From Symbiodinium kawagutii (lineage: Eukaryota > Sar > Dinophyceae > Suessiales > Symbiodiniaceae): DNA of 64,000 nucleotides. The stretch spans positions 95,680 to 159,679 of the forward strand of contig VSDK01013158.1 in the NCBI GenBank assembly GCA_009767595.1. Reading direction: 5' to 3'. Below, in pieces: positions 59,018 to 64,000 of this stretch. The translations under genes and the position numbers were made by a program. How positions within the stretch are numbered: the stretch's first letter is position 1; every line of letters begins with the position of its first letter. The notes under the pieces were generated by a model, which was not told where the DNA came from, made no database searches, and saw nothing but the letters and a program-made list of their open reading frames with translations.

Positions 59018-59248
59018 ATGCGCACTGACAATTCGCAAAAAATCCTGCCGTGCCTGGTTGGGGTCAAGGCTGTCACCTCTTCCAATGTACCTGCACAACG
59101 TCAATGTGGTTTTGATGATGCTGGAACTGATCTTTTCGCGCTGGACTGTGCATCTTGTCATCATGATGCTTCTGCAGGTTTGATGGGTGTCTACCACACA
59201 ATGATCGAATGTCACAAGAAATATGGGGATGTAACTTTAATCAAGTAG
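59018..59248 (+). CDS. Candidate exon with a CXXCH motif
   Basis: The frame CGFDDAGTDLFALDCASCHH then DASAG up to CTGCAG|GTTTGA. DLFALDCASCHH resembles the haem-binding site of c-type cytochromes (usually G..LF...C..CH). The frame continues open to a TAG at 59246. A single motif match; a minus frame is also open. Confidence 0.25.
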   Translation: MRTDNSQKILPCLVGVKAVTSSNVPAQRQCGFDDAGTDLFALDCASCHHDASAGLMGVYHTMIECHKKYGDVTLIK

Positions 59249-59343
59249 TAGCTGTTTATGAGGGAAGTATTGTCAAATATTTTCAACTACTGTAGTGATA
59301 GACTTACTATGGATATCCATGGATTATACTTCCTTATTGCGGA

Positions 59344-59670
59344 ATGAAAGACACAGGTCTATCATCACAGGGCACAACGGGGTCAAATCAGGGACCTGGG
59401 GCCGGCATGGAAGCTTTCCTGCTCCTCGAGGGTTACAGCGTCAACTTTGACACATCAATTCGTTGTCTAGGTGGCAACCATCAGAACATGGCTATATATG
59501 TATATATACATATATGTATATATTGCTTTCATCAATTTGGTTTCCACAGCACCAATCCACAATTCACGGACATCCCGGGCTTATTTGAGGTCACTGAATT
59601 GTTTTCCGACATGAAAGGTTTGGAACACAGCCACCTGGCAAGTCCATGGCCCTGGAGTCAGCAGGGTTGA
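59344..59670 (+). CDS. Candidate exons around a TA microsatellite, unknown
   Basis: GSNQGPGAGMEAFLLLEGYS then VNFDTSIRCLGGNHQ (59370-59485), and after the TA tract and TTTCCACAG, the frame STNPQFTDIPGLFEVTELFS then DMKGLEHSHLASPWPWSQQG to TGA at 59668. The second has a good pyrimidine-rich acceptor. Confidence 0.4.
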   Translation: MKDTGLSSQGTTGSNQGPGAGMEAFLLLEGYSVNFDTSIRCLGGNHQNMAIYVYIHICIYCFHQFGFHSTNPQFTDIPGLFEVTELFSDMKGLEHSHLASPWPWSQQG

Positions 59671-59784
59671 TTGTGTTGCCGAGTCGAGAGGATTCGGCAT
59701 TTTCGAGCGATGAACCATGACAAACCACCATGGTTAATATCTAAAGGACCGGAGGTGGCCAATGTTCACAAAGCATTTTTAAAG

Positions 59785-60205
59785 ATAAATCGCCAGAAAT
59801 TGGATGGCTCCCAGTAGTTTTCGCTGTTGACCCTTCCACTTCGAACGCTGTGAGGAATCTGGAGCATAGTATCTTCCCAGTTTACTTTGCCTTGTCTTAC
59901 CTCTACTTCAACTGGTGGCTCTACTCCAAGATCAATGTGTGGATCTACTTCTTCTTGGATTATGACAGGTGAGTCTCCAAGTGGGGGTCCGTCCACAGGC
60001 GATATTTCCATTGCGAAAAAATCATTGCTGAGAAACCACACGTGTGGGTCTCCACTTTCAGAAACACGGATTTTCCGCTCAGCAAAACGTTCATTGTGTT
60101 TAGGTCAAGATCTGCGAAACAAATAGCCTCTGACCGTGTCAAGACTTCACTGATGTCCACGGCATGGCACACCACAGGGTCCCGGTTTCTGTTCGCAGGC
60201 CATCT
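59785..60205 (+). CDS. Candidate aromatic-rich exon pair, open on both strands
   Basis: The + frame reads PEIGWLPVVFAVDPSTSNAV, then FPVYFALSYLYFNWWLYSKI and FFLDYDR to an AG|GTGAGT donor at 59969. The next AG lies only 30 bases on (59998), and from there the frame continues RYFHCEKIIAEKPHVWVSTF ... RVKTSLMSTAWHTTGSRFLF to a CTTCAG at 60208. On the minus strand a 91-codon Pro/Glu/Val-rich frame (59766-60041) and a 71-codon frame (59960-60175) cover the same DNA. Strand is undecided. Confidence 0.3.
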
Positions 60206-60725
60206 TCAGTGCCCGTCTGTTTGATCCTCTGTGCCGTGACCGTCGCGTCATTTTCGATCGGTGCTCATATTGCAAGCTACATCGTGTGAGCAGTGCCCAT
60301 GGTGAGAACATGTTGATGCTGAGATGTGCTGTAGATCCACTGACTGTATCATTGGGTGCCGTGTGAAACAGCAGAAAGGGGATGGAAGGGGATCGGAGGG
60401 GAAAACAGCAGAGTGTGGCATTGCTGGCATACAGCCTGTCCGCCTGACAAAAGATGGGTGGAGTCTCCGCTGATCAGCAACAGCTTGAGGCCAAATATGA
60501 GCGGCAAAGCATTTGCCCGCCAAAAAAGCAAACAGTTTAATTTGGTGTGTGTGTGTGTGCATCATCCGAATACCTCCACTCTAAGCCCCTCTCACATATG
60601 AATAATATATGAACATATCTACATATACAGTCAACATATATACATACATGTATGTACACGCATATTTACGTATATGCATGGCATGGCCTACTTGGGAAGT
60701 ACATGATCGAAAACTGTGAATTGTC

Positions 60726-60830
60726 TTGTTGCTTTCCACCGAAGACCACGGTGCGCAGGACCTGAAGGATCACTTCCTTCCAATGGGCGACATCAGCTTT
60801 TGCACCATCCATGGAGGTGAGGGTGCCTTG
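60726..60830 (+). CDS. Weak candidate exon, unknown
   Basis: DHGAQDLKDHFLPMGDISFC then TIHGG, ending at GGAG|GTGAGG (60816). Short, but with a good donor. Confidence 0.3.
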
Positions 60831-61273
60831 CTGCTGTGCATTGGGACAGTTGCTCCATGCTGCTCCTATTCTTCCAGGATCCTGCAATCTCTCACACGGT
60901 TGATGCATGTTTTTGCCTTCAGATATCTTGATCTACTGTATGACTCAGCTTGACTCAGCTTATCCAGTTGACAAATTTTGACTTAGGAGTTGAAAGCACC
61001 CAGCGAAGGTGTCACCAGATAGGTGGACAACATGAGCTTGAACAGAGCTGGGAGAATGCAGATCTGGGACCATACTTGTGATGGACTGAACCACAGGTGC
61101 TCCAGTTAGCTTTGCAGCACGTCCGCTTTCGTAACCCGACAAACGCACTCAAAATGGCTCATTGTGGCAAGGGGAAGCATGCAGAGGCCAAATTTTCTTT
61201 TTGGTTTGGGAGGGCAGTGAAACACCAGCCTTGCGCTCCGCCGGCTAAACATCCTAGAAATACACAGACAATA

Positions 61274-61362
61274 ATGAAGTTTTTTGCTGGAATGACTTTC
61301 TTGCCTGTTTTGAGCCTTGGTTACCGTCCGGCGTTCGCTCCGCAGCTTCGCGTACTGCCCGA
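61274..61362 (+). CDS. Candidate first exon encoding a signal/plastid leader
   Basis: ATG at 61274 opens MKFFAGMTFLPVLSLGYRPA then FAPQLRVLP and a GA|GTGAGC donor. A short hydrophobic leader followed by an AFAP motif resembles the signal peptide plus FVAP-type start of transit peptides in peridinin dinoflagellates. The remaining exons were not identified; the pieces at 62.0-62.8 kb are possible continuations. Confidence 0.35.
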
Positions 61363-62040
61363 GTGAGCTTTCCAGAAGCCAAATCTGTTGGGGGCCCAAC
61401 TCAAAAGTGGACTGAGGACCCAGGGAGACCAAGAGAGAGCATGGGAGACTATGAAAAGGAACGTAGCAGACATGTCAGGTTTTGTTCAGGTGTGTTTGTC
61501 GGATTTTGTTGGATCCTATTGGCTTATTTGAGGTGTTTGTCGTTTGGAAGAATGTGCTCTGGGATCCCGGCTGTCATAGTTGATCCGCTGCACCAAGTCA
61601 GGTCAACCCAGGATGAAGCTAGCCCCCCTGGATTATTGATATTTTGGTTTTTCTTGTATGGTTATTGGTCAGATAATGGTCAACATTCAACAACCCGCCA
61701 CTAAAGGCTTAATTCATTTCCGTGTTTGATGGGAAAATGCAGATATCAATCCTTTGACCGCCTTGGATTTTCACCAAAATCCCTGGTTTTGCACTGGTTC
61801 GATGCTGCTTGGCGTATTGTCATTCCAAGAGGCTAGTCTGTGCCACTGGTGCATGGGACTTCCCTTGAACCACCTCAGCATGATCATAAGGAAAGCGAAG
61901 GTTTGGGGAGTACCTCCAATTCATCAGTCTGAATGAACGCAACCATTGTGAACCATCACCTTGAAACCACCAGTCATTGGAGGTGGTTATGGATTTAATG
62001 GGTCGATGAAATACTTGAGAGCTATGAATCATCAACTGAG

Positions 62041-62143
62041 CGCGAACTCAATGGGCGATGGGTTCACGCCCAGGCCGCTGTAGCAGTGAAGCAGTTGTCC
62101 AGGTGCGACGTTCAGAATTCCAGAGCCGTGCGGTATTGCAGGT
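62041..62143 (+). CDS. Candidate exon, unknown
   Basis: ERELNGRWVHAQAAVAVKQL then S and a CCAG|GTGCGA donor (62101), with the frame open on to 62143. Balanced composition. Confidence 0.3.
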
Positions 62144-62345
62144 GAGAGGAATAGATGGGTTATGATGGCATAGCGTAGTGATGACGATGATGGCTTAGCA
62201 TGGTGATGACGATGATGGCCTAGCCTAGGGATGAGGCTAATATATGAATAGATATGAATTGCATTTGTACAAGTTCAAATTTCAAGATTATGCTAAGCCC
62301 CGTTCATTGCACCTCAATTGACCCATTGGTGCCGCAGCTGCAGGT

Positions 62346-62457
62346 CATCCATCGAAGGTTTCAGCAATGAGATCAAAGTGCCAGCGACCTACAAACGTCG
62401 CACCGTCGGAGATGAATACTGGGCGATCCACAATAACAAGGCATCCATATTTGCAGG
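62346..62457 (+). CDS. Candidate internal exon, unknown
   Basis: After CTGCAG, the frame SSIEGFSNEIKVPATYKRRT then VGDEYWAIHNNKASIFA ends at GCAG|GTACAC. Both splice sites are good and the other frames close. One of the more convincing isolated exons. Family not recognised. Confidence 0.45.
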
Positions 62458-62629
62458 TACACCAGCGACTTATGGATTCTCGTGGTGAACATGGTGTTGG
62501 ATGATGTTGGATGTACTGTACTGGTTTTTGCAAACAGATCACTTGCTTGGAATCATAAAGCTGCACCCTTGGCTTGCTGATTATTGCTTAGAATGGACGT
62601 AAAACCAGCTATTTATGACAACAGTGGAT

Positions 62630-62790
62630 AAGACTGGTCAGTTCCAACAAGGAGAGCCCATGCAACGACCACCTTGGCAGTTCGGACTTTGTCATGGCTT
62701 GAAACATGGCCGGGTGCCTGTTGAGGACGTATCCTTATCATCGAGCGCAGACGGAGGCGAGCGAGTTGAGCACCGTCAGCAGCGGGTGAG
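62630..62790 (+). CDS. Candidate exon, unknown
   Basis: TGQFQQGEPMQRPPWQFGLC, HGLKHGRVPVEDVSLSSSAD and GGERVEHRQQR up to CGG|GTGAGT (62786). Canonical donor and hydrophilic composition. Confidence 0.4.
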
Positions 62791-63169
62791 TTGAACCTCA
62801 AATTGCTGGGCCCAGATTTGTTCGGTGGATGTCATCCAGTTTTGTTGGGTAAATTTGGCACATTGTGATCCATTTTGCACATTTGGCTAGGGCATGTTTG
62901 AGTCAGTTTGGGAACCCTCTCTGCAGAGAGGTGACATTTGAAACCTTACAGGGAACCTATGCATTTTAGGGGCCGTCAGGGGGCCGTTTAGTAGGAAGGC
63001 ACAAAATATTCTAGGTCCAACGTGCCGATCTCTTCTACCCATGAAATATTCCACAACTGCGCATGAAAGTCTAAAGCTGTGGTGATGCACTCATTGTCAG
63101 GAACTCACGTGAGCAGTTATTAGAATCTCGGTTGGATCATCGTTCATCGAGGTTGAACTATGTACTTCG

Positions 63170-63285
63170 TTGTCTTGGGGGTTATTGGAACCATTTTGAA
63201 ACCATATTGGAACCATTTTGAAACTACATTGGATCCATGTTGGAACCCTTTGGAAGCCCATTTGGAACCCATGAAGGAACAGCCT
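63170..63285. repeat. TTGGAACCATTTTGAAACC degenerate tandem repeat
   Basis: Five or six units of 20-22 bp (attggaaccattttgaaacc, ttggaacccatttgg). Frames through it read WNHFET or WFQNGS repeats. Confidence 0.75.
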
Positions 63286-63294
63286 TTCCTCATG

Positions 63295-63440
63295 GCACCT
63301 GCCGTGGCAACTCTGCCAGGTGCGCGTCTCGTGTCTGGACAAGCAGGTCACGGAAGAGCAGCTCCGATCGTCACTTGGCAACGCATGCGTTGGGCGTCGG
63401 TTCACCGGGGACGACCGAGCGCCAGGATTGATGGCGCTTT
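63295..63440 (+). CDS. Candidate exon, frame unresolved
   Basis: GC-rich block with three open + frames: QVRVSCLDKQVTEEQLRSSL then GNACVGRRFTGDDRAPG looks best, and MAPAVATLPGARLVSGQAGH is the alternative. The base composition contrasts with the flanks. Confidence 0.35.
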
Positions 63441-63738
63441 AGACCCTTGTTATCAGCAGCGGTTTAATGCGGTTCAGCAGTTCGCCATGAACCTGCGGTC
63501 TATAGTGTGTAATGGCTTTATGGTGAATCGCTACATAGTTGATTCGCACGGGTGGTTCACAACCTTGGGTTGGGCGAGTTGTAGCTTCGGCTGATCAATT
63601 CCGCCCCTGGATTGTGGCAGTTTCAAGCTGTTCTGAGGCTTTGACCGGAAAAAGGTTTCTGAAGCACAGGTCACATTGTGGTCATGTCATGGTGCTTGGA
63701 AGGTGCTAAGTGGGTGCTAGTGGAGCACCCAATACGTG

Positions 63739-63958
63739 GTCAGTCCTTGAGTCTTCTTGGGTTTTGGATGTCTGGCAGTTGGAGAAGTCGATGCGTGCTC
63801 CCGGATCTTGTCTTGGATCGTGTCATAGCCAAGTCCCTTCCGAAGTTTCTTCGTTGATGTTCCCCTTGGAAGCAAATCATCAGTCCTCGCATGTCCTCGC
63901 TACTTGCTTGTCTTGTGAAGGTTTGCTCGTGTTGGTTCCTCCTGTGCAGCCCAGGCAC
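63739..63958 (+). CDS. Candidate exon at the window end, unknown
   Basis: VLESSWVLDVWQLEKSMRAP, then SCHSQVPSEVSSLMFPLEAN, open to the window edge, with a possible GAAG|GTTTGC donor at 63919. A 72-codon minus frame overlaps it. Confidence 0.25.
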
Positions 63959-64000
63959 TTCGAGAAAGCAGGTGGGCGATGCTCTTCATATGGTAGATTC

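Overview
The window looks like nuclear DNA of a dinoflagellate, probably of the Symbiodiniaceae type. This is inferred from the sequence, not from a database match. The reasons are: one clearly reconstructable gene split into 24 short exons; introns whose 5' ends are GT, GC or GA, all ending in AG; very low coding density with nearly all believable exons on the + strand; pervasive simple repeats; and a TTTAGGG-like (plant/dinoflagellate-type) telomere-like block. There are no bacterial operons, and I recognised no rRNA, tRNA, spliced-leader or CRISPR sequence.

Layout. 1-600: tandem array of palindromic units. 1238-8683: the one gene I can assemble, an 885-residue predicted secreted protein with two tandem phosphate-binding (PstS-like) domains, a His-rich linker and a hydrophobic C-terminus. 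9-33 kb: intron-like DNA with scattered candidate exons, a 467-bp tandem duplication, GATA, ATC and AAAC microsatellites, and a possible CCCH-like exon pair near 23.5-24.7 kb. 33.4-36.9 kb: about 136 identical copies of a 24-bp unit nested inside a short terminal-inverted-repeat (TIR) element, four more copies of which lie elsewhere. 38.7-39.2 kb: a GTGTGG array with a 310-base assembly gap. 40-64 kb: many short coding-like stretches on the + strand that probably belong to several intron-rich genes, mixed with minisatellites, a 407-bp transposon-like insertion with 9-bp target duplications around a telomere-like block (48.5-48.9 kb), and a 72-bp palindrome-armed tandem repeat (53.6-53.8 kb).

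How the genes work together: only the PstS-like gene has an assignable role (binding phosphate or a similar oxyanion outside the cytoplasm). The other candidate exons could not be joined into named genes, and their confidences are set low on purpose. Exon coordinates outside the PstS-like gene are approximate.
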